Position numbers and translations under genes: made by a program. Below the pieces are notes generated by a model. It ran no database searches and was not told where the DNA came from. It saw only the letters and a program-made list of their open reading frames with translations. Shown here in pieces: positions 1 to 11,131 of a DNA stretch of 64,000 bases (the first letter of the stretch is position 1; every line of letters starts with the position of its first letter). The stretch is taken from NCBI RefSeq assembly GCF_040581485.1, contig NC_090135.1, positions 1,302,001 through 1,366,000 on the forward strand, given 5' to 3'. This DNA comes from Linepithema humile. Its lineage: Eukaryota > Arthropoda > Insecta > Hymenoptera > Formicidae.

Positions 1-417
1 CTAGCGCATGACTCAGCTTCTCCCCCAGCCGATGCTATAAAGCCCAAACAAAGTTTAACCGGGACATCCAAAGGAACAGGTAAGTATGCACCCATATATC
101 ACCACATGCAATACACACCCCCGTCCAACTTCCATGTTTTATATATGTATATAAGTACGTCCATATATAACTGTCTTACTTCAATTTAAAGTCAAGTTCT
201 TATGAATTAATTAACTAAACTTAAGCTAAAACTAACTAAATCTTAAAAGTGTTCTCTATGTCCATATTGTACAAAACTCTTATGACTAAGGCACCCAGAA
301 GTTAAACATAACTACCGTGTAATAATACACTTAAGTTGTTTTCCAAACAGGATAAGCGAGAAACAGCACCCTTACTATTTATTATTTAAGTACACTCTAA
401 GCAAATCACTTAAAATG
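1..417 (-). other. Unit A 3' UTR, partial
   Basis: There is no ORF of note. The left end matches the 3' UTR of unit D around a block containing AGTTTAAYCGGG and CATCCAAA. In unit D the poly(A) lies about 350 bp beyond this block, so unit A's poly(A) is expected just left of the window. The stretch also shares an AGGTAAGT word with the 3' UTR of unit C. Confidence 0.55.
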
Positions 418-3289
418 GGAACGTATTAGCTTCCATAAGGTCTATATCCATATCCATATCCAAGTCATCGTCGATGGATGAGTCTGAAGGAATCCGCCGT
501 CGGGATTTCCTCGTGTCGCCACCAAATCCCTCTCTGAAAGTGGAAGGAGCATCAAGGTCAACTTTCCTTTCAGCCAGTCTTTTTCTTTTTCCCCGCTACG
601 TGATCTTTCTTATTATATGGATTTTTAACTCTTTTTATTGTTTCAGATTCAGAAGGACCTGGTTTTTCCTGCTGAGTGCGATTCACCGATTCTTCGTTCG
701 CTACAGAGCGAACAATCCCTACAGGTAGGACAGGTTTACACGAAACACTGCCGACCAGATGTCCCGAGCTCAGGCCCCTGTCCCTGCACACGGGGCAGTT
801 TATCTTATTAGCACATTCCGAAGCCTTATGATCTGTCTCTCCGCAACGGTAGCAGCTGAAACGCCGAATCACCGTACTCGGGCATCGCTGAACCGTGTGC
901 CCCACCGCGAGACAGCGAAAACATTGAAGGGATCTTGCCCTTAAAGCCTCCACTTGAATAGTCGACCACCCAATGGTCATTTTCCCTTTTTCAAGGGCTT
1001 TGACCGCTGCTAAAACCGGGCAACGCAAGAATATTACGCTCAGGCCCCCCCGAACGTATCTGATGTTCCCGCATGAGATGTCAGCTACCGAACATTCACC
1101 AATTCTCGACATATGTTCACTGATCTCTGGAACAGTGATAGAGTCGTCTATTCCCGATAGTCTTAGTTGTGCTAGTTTGTTCGGTCTACAAACAAAAACA
1201 CCCCTGTCGTCAACAAACAGAGCCCTGAGCTTGTCGCAGAGTCTGTCCGCTTTGGCTCCCGCGTCGTCACCAGGGATCTCCAGGATAATTCCGCCATTTG
1301 CCGCCTTTTTTAGACGGGTGTCCGAGATATTCAATTCATTAAGAAAGATTTTTTCCCGTGCCCTATTTAGTATATTCGAATACGTCAAATCGGTTCCCTC
1401 CAATAGGATGGAGACTGCCGCCGTACGCGGTACCTTTCTTTTAAGTGAACTTAGCGTTTCTCTATTCTCTGGAGTCCGTGGGGTTACTTTCTTCGGTTCC
1501 ATATTGGATCGAGATTCAGCTACTTCCTTGTATGATCGTTTTAATGCAGATTTGTTTAAATCTTCTGGTATCCTTTCTTGTCCGCTTTGATCATCCAAAA
1601 TAGTTAGATCGTCACCACTTGCGCTTGTCAGATACGATGAGTCCACCTTATTTAAATGTCTACCGCGGGTATCACCCGCAAAAGCCACCTCTTTCCTAAC
1701 TTTAAGATAGGAGAAGTCAGTTGAGGTAGCCGAATCTTCCCCACGTTCGTTCCGCAAGTTTTTTAGGTTTTTGATCTTACCTTTTTTAGTTCTATTATTT
1801 CTGTTTGTGGGACCCGACTTTGATGCTTTAGCATAGCTTAAATTATCACATTCCGTATCACTTAACTTATTATTAATGTTTCTTCTTTTTGTTTCAGGTG
1901 TAGCCGTTGGAGCAGGACCACCCAGGACGGAGCCAAGGACCTCACGTGGCGCACCGAGATCTTCCCTCAGGAGTCTTGTCTCTCTAATTAGATGATTCAT
2001 CCCATCACCGAGCTTGTCTAAGGTATGTATCATAGCTAGGTCCATATCTAATCTATCCATTTTATTTTTAGACAAATTATTCCAGTCATTGTATTCTTGT
2101 TTTTTAGAGTCATTTGTTCCAATCGCAATCTCCCTATTTCTAAGAGAAATACTTTCAGGTTCGTGGTGTGTTAAAACGGAGGGCAAAACTCCATCAGAGC
2201 CATGCAATGGATTAATATCCGGAGTATCCATATCGTAGAATTCTTTAATTCTAGCCATCCTTTTAACCTCTTGCAGTTCGACTTCTAATGCATTCGACTT
2301 GGTTTTCTCTTCCATAGCCGTTTTTTCCATATCATAGAACCTATTTTTCCAATAGTCCGGATCCTCAATTAAGGACGCTTTTATAGACAATAATGTACTT
2401 GCTCTTCGAATTACCTCAAGGAAGACCTTTATTTGTCCACTGAGCGATCCCTGTATATTGGGAGACTTCCTCCTTATCGTTTCAATAGAGCCAATCATAT
2501 CATTTATTTTAAGGCAAATCTGAGTTGCATGCTCCAGTTCTAGGCCAGCCATTTCTTCATCAACTCTCTTTCTACTCTCAATAGAAAAGCGTGTCCTGTA
2601 TCTCTCCTCTTCAACTTCCTCATCTCTAGGAGATCCTTGCTTCCTCCTCTTTCTTGGTACTCTAGTTTTGTTTTTACCTTTCAGGTGGTCCGTCGAATCC
2701 TCCGATATCACCACCTCTCCCGAATCGGAGTAATCCGTATGGCAAAAGTGTGACACATCCAACATAGGTGACCTCTGACCCAATGACTCGTCACCCCGTA
2801 TGGAGCTCGAGCAGGATCCTCTCCTTGCAGGAAGGATAGTAACTGCCGAGCCGAGCTTTTCCACACTGGTGTTACGTATGGCGACTCCACCTAAAGTCAC
2901 CATACTCTACTCTCTACATTTTTTCTACTCTGGTATACACGGTAAAATTTTAAACTTTGCTTTTTATAATAATTATAAATAAACATTCAGTAAAATTATA
3001 ACAATAACGATATCAATAATAAATAAGTATCTCTATCATAAAATAATTACAAAATTGTACTAACTACGACACCATATTTAATTGTTTAAACAAATCACTA
3101 ATAATATTATTAATAAGTTAGATAAGGAAGAGAAACAACGATCAGTTGCGCCGGAATTATAAAATTAAACGATAGAAATCCGAAGCCTGAAATAACATGT
3201 AGCACGATTTCACTGTTATACTAATCTATGGTCGACTGCTAGTGACAACGAAAAGTAACCAGAACTAAAAGCTTTTAGCAGCACCTGTA

Positions 3290-3733
3290 ACCTAACCTAA
3301 CTTTCATCTCAGACTGTACGAATGTAAATACAGGTGTGACTCAATGATCTCATCCGAAAGGAATGTACAGATCACGCGATGGATCATACGATGTCCAATG
3401 CGCAAGACAAGAGAGAAGGGATAGCCGCTATATAAGCGACCATCATCGCCCAGACCAGACACTTAGACTGCTTCTACGACTTCTTAACCTGTGGCACATA
3501 GAGAACTGAGACTTAGAGAAACGAAGTTAACCTATAAACCAGTCACCACGTGCAAGTTGGCGTTCCGCCTCTTAATTGTTATATTCGAATAAAAGATTGT
3601 ATAAGTAAATAAAATAAAGTGTGAGCCTCAGTGCCTTTGAACAATAAAGTGACGTGGTGTTAAATAAACTTTAAACAATTATAACAATCACAAGTCTCCA
3701 CCGATCTACTACACCGAGGGATTGTTAGTAACA
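3290..3733 (+). promoter_or_regulatory. LTR-like promoter and poly(A) segment
   Basis: The plus strand reads TATATAAG near 3434, an initiator-like segment about 30 bp later, and AATAAA-type signals at 3585-3655. Its organisation resembles the segment at 18510-18840 of unit B: a GGGATA word, TATATA, then GACTTAGAGAAACGAAG here against GACTCAGAGAAATCGAAG there. It ends in GTTAGTAACA, which resembles an LTR end. Function is inferred from layout only. Confidence 0.4.
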
Positions 3734-4211
3734 AAAGGTTAAACAGTAATCCAAATACTGCAACCAAAGTAAGTCGTACAAAATATTATTTATAATATCA
3801 TTTTCTAACCACTATCACACTAACGCTTTAGATTGCTTAAATAATAGCTTCTACGGGCGCTTTTCTTAATTAACTTTCTTTCAAACAAAATAGTAATAAA
3901 TAACACGACTTTGAATTAATTAAACAAATAAGAAGTGCTTGAGTCTAAATAAATGTTATTAATAATTACGAATATATCTCAAGTGGACTATACATTGTAT
4001 TAACGGATAATTCATATAATAATTAATAAACAAATACGCAAAGCGGTTTCATGCACGCGTAATTCTGAATAATAATTATTCTTTTATTTACGGCATTACT
4101 AGTCAACAAATTCTGGTAACCGAAATATTACATTTTATAAATTATAACTATAACATTAATTAATAATTAAGTTGATAAAGTGTAACAGCAGAGCTTTTCC
4201 CTCCCCACCTC

Positions 4212-4308
4212 GAGCGCTTCCCATAGAGCGTTCTAAAACTCACTTCCTTGAGCGCTTCTCATAGAGCGTTCTAAAACTCATCATCCTTAGCGCCTCCCAT
4301 AGGGCGTT
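4212..4308. repeat. Short tandem repeat, about 38 bp x 2.5
   Basis: The unit GAGCGCTTCCCATAGAGCG plus a TTCTAAAACTC tail is repeated at 4212 and 4250, with a partial diverged copy at 4289-4308. It lies inside the LTR-type insertion. Confidence 0.8.
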
Positions 4309-5035
4309 GTCACAATTACCGTGCTCACCATCTCTCTCTCTACCATAATCTATATACACATTATCCATTTATTATTAATTAAAATACTTTTACTATATCA
4401 CTATACGCACAAATACTTTAATATCAATTGACTATACGCCAGTAATTATTTAATTAACAAACCTTAACGCCAATTTAATTTATTCATTTCTTAATTGATT
4501 TATTACTCAAAACTATATAATTATTAACAACTATGAATCCTTGTATACTCAGCCTATAATATCTCATTTATAACTAAAATACCGCATTCATTTATTAAAC
4601 AAATAATAACTCTAATTAAACAATTAAATAACTATTCAGCGCAAGATAGCAACAAAAGGCTCTCTAGTCACCTTCCGCACTTCTCGCATAATAATCAAAT
4701 TCGCAGCAAACAAAATTATTAACAAACCTATGTTTACCAAATAATTTTATATTAACTAACTATATCTCTTCAATGAATGTTCAGTAATCTTGCCATCAGC
4801 CTTAAATATCAAATTTATTATTTATACCAAAGATATCGCTTAATAACTAATCTCTCTAGGAAATTACTAGATTTTCCCTAGACTCTTATTAATGAAAAAT
4901 CAAAGAAACTAATAATCAAACTAGAGTCAGCTATTAATAATCTTCACAGTAGTTTTCTAAACAATCAATTGACTTATTAACTACATAAATAAAACATTAT
5001 TAATTAACATTATTACACAATTACTTTATACTTAC

Positions 5036-5797
5036 CTGCAAATGATCGGATCTGGTTCCTCCTAAGATTTGGAGCTGAAACAAATATAATAAATGGTTAA
5101 TGAACATCAATAAACAATATACTTACTTGGGACTCCATCGTAGTAATACCTAAAATAAAAATAAATAAAGATTAATTTATAAATAATAACAATTAAATTG
5201 CTACTTACCTCGTCCGCGTTTTCCCACGATGATTCCAGTTGGATGTCCGCCGGCTGCTCCTGAAACAAATAAAAGAAATAAGTATTAACAAATTAACAAA
5301 TACAAATAACAAATGGTATTAGATTCGATTTAATTAACGTAGATGTTTAAGATTACTGCGTTTAGTTATAAATGATATTTTCTCTCTTTAATCTATAAGA
5401 ACACTACCGTATTACTATATTCATTTTTCTTATATATATATATATATATATATATATACTATTATGTTCCTACTATAATTACCATTTCTTTCTAGACTAA
5501 TAACTCTATGTTTAATTTCCTGTATTCTGACTGATGTTTTTTCCTTTTTTTTTATTTTATTCTCTATGAATAAAAGCTATAAATTTGTTTCCCTGTATCC
5601 GATAAGTCACCATTCTTCCTTATCGATAATCACCCAGTGCGAATTATATCTATACCCGGAAAATATGGGTCCTTTATTATCCACAGCAGTCTTGAGCTGA
5701 AACAAAATAATAAATTAATTAAATGATTATCAAGAAACAAATGCAAAGCGCCATGCTACCACCCCTATAATTATAAATTAAAATTAATATACTTACC
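5036..5797 (-). other. Chain of candidate microexons on the minus strand
   Basis: Minus-strand segments are flanked by near-perfect insect splice sites. A donor AAG|GTAAGT follows 5797. An acceptor TTTGTTTCAG precedes 5696. Segment 5259-5209 (51 nt) has TTTGTTTCAG and GTAAGT. Segment 5149-5127 (23 nt) has TTTTAG and GTAAGT. Segment 5074-5036 (39 nt) has TTTGTTTCAG and GTAAGT. These look like exons of a spliced transcript starting near 6146. No protein family is recognisable in them. Confidence 0.45.
5431..5458. repeat. (TA)n microsatellite
   Basis: Pure TA run within the LTR-type insertion. Others of the same type lie at about 35233-35265, 47347-47393 and 52696-52722. Confidence 0.95.
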
Positions 5798-6328
5798 TTA
5801 TCATATTAGCGGCAGATCAACCAGGGTTCCTCCTTATCTATTATCACCCTGTGCGATCAACGACCGTACCGGATCAACCAGGGCCCTTCATTTTCACAAG
5901 CGCCCTGCGCGATTAGCGTCCTGTTTAAAAAAGGACCTCTCATAGCGCCCTTCGCGTTAACTAAGCGTACAGATTTCCGCTCGGCCCCGCTTGTTGACAC
6001 TTAGGCACTAAATATACATATATATATTTTATAATAATTTTATAACCTACTACAGAGGGCGGTCTGTTCCCCCTTCAATTATTTTCTCCTCTCCATTTTC
6101 CATAATCTCAGTTCAATAAACCGCGGAACCTAAACAGGACGTAACACTAGCGATAACAGCTTTTGCCTCTGCGCTCGCCAGAGACGCAGAAGCTAGCCCT
6201 TCACAGGATGACGACCCATGGGGGGCAGGGACGATACCCCCCATGTGCCGGTTCTCGGTATCCGACGCCGAGACGTTTAAATCCTTTTCCTTGTTCATAT
6301 TCATATTAGTTTTGCCGTGGTTTTGTTT

Positions 6329-6428
6329 ACAAGAGTTTTCCTTCTCTTGTTGAGACTTAAATTGTACACTAATTGTTCCTGATATTGTCCCACATCTAAA
6401 TGTTGTTAATAGATTCCTCAGGAACAAT
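6329..6428 (-). promoter_or_regulatory. Unit A 5' leader: two RNA hairpins upstream of ORF1
   Basis: The outer stem pairs 6372-6382 with 6418-6428 (11 perfect pairs, TCAGGAACAAT/ATTGTTCCTGA) around a 35-nt loop, ending about 68 nt before the ORF1 ATG. The inner hairpin pairs 6329-6335 with 6344-6350 and has loop AAGGAAAA in the RNA. Both are present at equivalent distances in units C and D with altered but still complementary stems. A role in translation or RNP formation is inferred. Confidence 0.6.
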
Positions 6429-9110
6429 GTTCAAAAACTTCCACCCAGTAACTTTCATTCGATGTATAAAGGTTCAAGAAATTAATCCTCTTTATAACAC
6501 ATTGACAATCACATAATGTCCAAATAATGTCCGTAATATATAGTTCTAAAGTTAACTCTCATGTACAGATTCCTTAAAATGATTTCTAATAACTTTATAT
6601 TTCAGGTAGCATTAATCTTGAAACCTGATATTACAAGTATACATTTTAGTATGTAATTTATAAGTTCTAAGTTCTTTATTAATTAATTAATTAAAACTTT
6701 AATTTCAGGAACCAACATTTAACTTGGCAGCACGAGTATATGTATATATTCTTAGTTATCTTCATACTAATTAATCTTTTATGTTTCAGGTGCCATCAAT
6801 GTGAGGAAGAAACTTATGGACATTACGGATCTTCACTGTGTGAGTTCTTTACATCCTGATATGAGCTTACCTTGTGCAGTGTTTGTACTTATCTTGGAAG
6901 AATTCGCATATATTATAATACACGAATATAAACTCACTTATTGTCTATATTCTAATGATTGTCATCTATATACTTATGATAAATCATACCTTAATAAAAA
7001 TAATAGTAATAGTAATTAATTACTCCCGACCAAATTCAATAATCAAGATCGATATATAATAATAGTCACTTTCCAATTCTCTTAAGTTAGTTCCATTTAG
7101 TTCAGTTCGTTTTAAATTTGTTAAAACATTTATTCATCATCTAACAGTTCAATATTTTCAAGGTCTTACAAAGTTTCATTAAAGTCCTTTTAATTCTTAA
7201 GGCAGGCCTCATTTTATTAATTATTCTTATTTCACATCATTAAGTCTATAATTGTCTCTATTTCTAAGATAATCACATTATACTAAGCATTAAATTTACC
7301 ATATTCTTACTTCAGGTATCACCGAAATTTCATGTCCAGACAAATCATACACATAATCGTCTATAAGTATTATTATAATTATAATTATAATTGTTAATTC
7401 AATGTTTTCTATCATAAACCTTCTATAGTATAGTTTTTGTTTCAGGAGTATGCAAATCCATCAACAATAGACAGGTATTTACCATTTAATAATCACTTCA
7501 CTATTTGTATGGTCTTACAAAGTTTCACAAGTCCTTTAGTTCATAAACATTAACTTCATTACTCTTAATCGTTACTTCACTTATTATTATTCAGTAATTA
7601 CTATTTATAAAGCAAAACAACATTAATATTCATAATTCACATTATTAATTCCATATTGTCCCTATATCTAAGATAGTCATATTATTATTATATCAAACAT
7701 TAATTCTTTAGTTATGTTTCTTATTTCAGGTACCACCGAAGTTTCCTGTTCAACCAATCAGTATACTCACATTCATCTATAAGTATTCTTTATTTAATTA
7801 TTTTCTGTCTTAAACCTTCTATTAATATAGAATTTGTTTCAGGAGTATGCAGATCCATCGACAATAGGCAGGAAGGGTGAAAGAATTCTTCCCCGGACAT
7901 CACACAAACATAGTTCATCAATTATTTATTTGTTTATCTTCTAAAAGTTTGATAATTCACTTATTTATACGAACCTTAAAGAAACTCAGTAATCAAATTG
8001 TGATCCACTCCATTTTTATCCATATAATAGATATCACATCCAATATGACATATTTAGGATAAGTCCAGTCATAACAGTGCCCATCCAATCACTCGGTAAC
8101 AGACTTCAAGCCAGCAACAATTAATTATAACAAGTCATTAGTATCATTAATATCACTTAATTCTCTTGAAAACAGTACATATTTCATAATAATCCATGAC
8201 AGTATATCAGTCCATTAGCATAATAAGTATGTATAATATCAATTAAAACAAATCATTTTCGTCTTTGTATCATTACGTAATTAATATTACTTAACATAGA
8301 GTGCACACTTAAAAATAGGACACCAGTACAGTCCTCAAAACGATATTCAACGCGATATTGCATAAAATTTATATAAATTCAGATGAAAGTTATATCCTGG
8401 TGCTTAAACTGATGATATAGGTAATCACTTAATTCACAATAATAGACTATCATGTATTAACGATAATCATATGCATAAGTTTTCCCAGCTACAGATAAAC
8501 ATCAACCAACATACACAATTCATACACACCAAAAGTCATTAACAATTTATAGCAAATTTTATATAGATACACTCAATGTTTATAAAAGTCAAAATCTCAC
8601 AAATATGAGAATGCATATTACTGCGTATTACTGCGTATTACTAAATGCAACTTATAGTCTTTAAACCAAACCATCTAAATAACTAAATACAACTGAAATT
8701 GCACCAAATAAGAAATAAGCCAAATTTGAGATCATAAATAACATAAATCATATAGACCATTAAAACAACAGTAATTGAAATTCGTAACAGAATCACAATA
8801 GCAGTATGTGCTCACGATTCGATACAAAATCAATTCATTTTTAATATAACTTTTTAATATAACGTAATAAGTTACGATAGTAACCAAACAGTTGCCTTAT
8901 TCTCGTGACACATCAGTCAGCCAGGCACATAACAGCAAACCGCTATATGTATAATTCCAAATCCATTCCTTTAAGAGAATAACCGTTAAAAGTCCAAATC
9001 CATCCAACATATAGATTATTAGATTATTATGCAGGTTTTCCATAAAACAGAATTCAACAATAGGTTAACCTGCAAAAAGCCAGAGTTAATAAGCCATACA
9101 CACAATAGTC
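6429..9110 (-). other. Unit A 5' UTR, ORF1-proximal part
   Basis: This AT-rich stretch has no retained ORF and is collinear with 25641-27912 of unit C and with the 61360 onward region of unit D. It contains the repeated 29-nt splice-flanked element (7446-7474, 7843-7871) and a TATTACTGCG triplication near 8613-8643. I see no RNA gene. Confidence 0.7.
6600..7871 (+). repeat. Tandemly duplicated 5' UTR segment with 29-nt splice-flanked elements
   Basis: On the plus strand (antisense to the unit) a module recurs with TTTCAG, a 29-nt element beginning GAGTATGCAAATCCATC and ending GACAG, then GTATTTACC, with further TTTCAGGTAYCACCGAA words. Copies lie at 7446-7474 and 7843-7871. The last copy has lost the GT (CAGGAAGG). 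The spacing, polypyrimidine tracts and GT/AG borders resemble microexons. Confidence 0.5.
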
Positions 9111-9293
9111 ATTGGCTGCGTTCAGCAGAATGCAACTGTTGTAAAACGTTTTATGATTTCCTGCTGAATGGTACTTAATTTTCCGTTGAGTTACAACATG
9201 TTTACTCAGCGGTCGCCATGTTTTCCAGCAAACTAAAAATACGCTGCATTGAAGCATAACGTGTTGTCGAACATGGCTACCACCAATATAAAT

Positions 9294-10855
9294 ATGTGTG
9301 AAGTGCAATATATATATAAAAATATAACATATAATGTTGTAGATAGTTTGGAAGTGCATAACAAATTACAAAATGGTACGTAAAAATACTTCTCTAAAGA
9401 AATATATATATTATTACATTTAATTGATGTATATTTAGCCTATTTTTATCTAACCTATATAAATCATGTTTATTGTAGATCAAAACTTCTTTAATACATA
9501 TTTTGAGCAAAATGCATCAAATCAAGAAATAGTAGGAGTTTCACAAAAGTCAGTATTAGAAGGTTTGTATTAAAAATAAATTTTAATAATAGATTTTAGT
9601 AATAGATTTTATTTTTAAATTACATTTTACAAACATTTGTTTCCTTCAATATAGCTGAAAAATCAGGGGATTTTCATTGGACAAACCAAAACATGAAGTT
9701 ATTGTTGCAAATTTATGCAGAACATAAAAAAGACTTTCGAGATCCAAAAATTAAAAAAAAAAACATATGGGAGAAAATACAACAAGTTTTTGCGAGCAAA
9801 GGCTTGGATGTAGCAATAGATATGCTTGACCGCAAAATGCGTAATTTAAAACATTCATACAAAACAATAAAAGATAATAATAAAAAAAGCACAACAGGTC
9901 GTGGACGGATACAATGGGAATGGTATGAAACAATGGAAGATATTTTTCTTGAGGATCGTACAATTAATATTGGTCATACATTGGCCTCATTACCTTCAAC
10001 GTCAACACAAGAAAATTTATCTGTCATTGAAATGTATAATAATAAAAATATAAATATAATGGAAACAGAAATAATGGAAGCAGAAACCTCAAACACGGAT
10101 CAACCTGAGACCTCTTCCATTTCACATGTGAAGAAAATAATAATTTAGACAGGTTATTATTATGTTTTATTATAAACTTATTTTAAGCTCTTAATTTAAG
10201 GGGATCCTAAAATGGTCTATTTTACCGATTTCTTTTTGGCTACGCGAAATAAAAAATCCTTTCAAATCGACGTTCCGTAATGTATTAGCATAACTTCTTT
10301 AATTACAGAAAAGAATTTTTCATTCTACACAGTTAAAAAAAGAAGACGTTTTAAAAGAAATCGGTAAAACAGACCACTTTAGGATTCCCTTAATTATAAT
10401 TATAATAACGCTTTCCAGAAGGAAACAGATAATATCACACAACTGGATATCAAATCAAAAGTTTCAAAATTTTAATTAAATTTTTAAATAATTAAAATTT
10501 TAATTGGCTTATTATTCAATTTAATTGGCTTATTAGCCAATTCTATTCAACAGCCAATTGTATGACAATATCTAGTTATATTATGTTACTTGAGAGCTTT
10601 TACTTACCAAATGTAATTTTGTTATAGTCAACACTTAGAATCTTCTAATAATATTTTAATACAAAAAAACAAGAAACAAAAAAATAGAAAATTAAGAGAG
10701 TTATACGAACTAAGAAAAAATCAAACAGATAGCGAAAAGAAAAGAGTGGAAGCCATTGATAAACTAAAAACTGCAATAGAAGAAAACAATCGTATTCAAT
10801 CAGAAAGAAATAAGTTATTGGAAACATTAATTGAATTGAAGAGGGAGAAAAGATA
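9294..10855 (+). CDS. Myb/SANT-like DNA-binding accessory protein of Harbinger 1
   Basis: Such proteins help Harbinger transposases bind their TIRs and enter the nucleus. I read exon 1 as 9294-9375 (ATG at 9294), exon 2 as 9479-9562 and exon 3 from 9655, with GT/AG borders and consistent phase. Exon 3 encodes a trihelix/Myb-like domain (FHWTNQNMKLLLQIYAEHK, then KNIWEKI, KMRNLKHSYK, WEWYETMEDIF). It runs into a stop at 10146-10148. A downstream plus-strand segment, about 10633-10855, encodes a lysine/glutamate-rich coiled coil ending in LIELKREKR and is probably the last exon, but I could not join it in frame. The gene may therefore be damaged at its 3' side. Confidence 0.65.
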
Positions 10856-11131
10856 AACAATTCTTTTACTTATAATAAAGATTTATTATTTTTTGTTTTA
10901 CTTAAAACATACTTATTGTTTTTTTTTTTTATTTAAATGAAAACGCTACTTATTATTTATTTTGTTCAACAATATTGATTATTTAGCAATACATACAGGT
11001 ATAATATATATTTTATAGTTTGTAATAAAATATAAGTATAAGTAATATGTAATAAAGTTTATGTAAAGTTGTTTACATAAAATAAAATTTCTAAACAATA
11101 AAGTTTACGGAAACAAAAACTCGTTTTCAAT

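Larger units (their letters stand above)
2870..6146. mobile_element. 3.3-kb insertion with TGTTACG...CGTAACA ends (LTR-type element, no coding capacity)
   Basis: It splits ORF1 of unit A between homologous codons. The ends are TGTTACG and CGTAACA, flanked by near-identical 4-bp repeats ctgg (2866-2869) and ctag (6147-6150). TG...CA ends with a 4-bp duplication fit an LTR retrotransposon remnant, and its minus-strand start TGTTACGTCCTG equals the start of the solo LTR at 30535. No direct long terminal repeats or gag/pol ORFs are visible, so it is a very long solo LTR, a non-coding derivative, or possibly a DNA element. A TATATAAG promoter-like segment lies on the plus strand near 3434-3441, and a chain of spliced-looking microexons lies on the minus strand. 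Confidence 0.6.
418..6304 (-). pseudogene. Unit A ORF1, Gag-like zinc-knuckle protein, split by insertion and frameshift
   Basis: This is the nucleic-acid-binding Gag-like protein of an R1-clade retrotransposon. The N-terminal piece starts with ATG at 6302-6304 and reaches the insertion at 6147; the rest resumes at 2869. It has a lysine/glutamate-rich middle and three C-terminal zinc knuckles, CFRCLAVGHTVQRC, CYRCGETDHKASEC and a third CPVC...SC unit at about nt 740-920. The reading frame ends at 570, but the +1 frame continues through an A-rich run near 573-590 to an acidic tail rich in DMD/DID, ending at 418. That suggests a one-base indel in the A run. Total coding length of about 870 codons matches ORF1 of units C and D. 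The ATG at 2901-2903 lies inside the insertion and is not the real start. Confidence 0.85.

Noticed and set aside
2870..2903. ATG at 2901-2903 as start of unit A ORF1
   Set aside because: It lies inside the inserted element; the true N-terminus is at 6147-6304.
2870..6146. Ginger-type DNA transposon (TGT ends, 4-bp duplication)
   Set aside because: Not excluded, but there is no long TIR or transposase, and its end matches a solo LTR with TATA and poly(A) signals, so the LTR reading is preferred.
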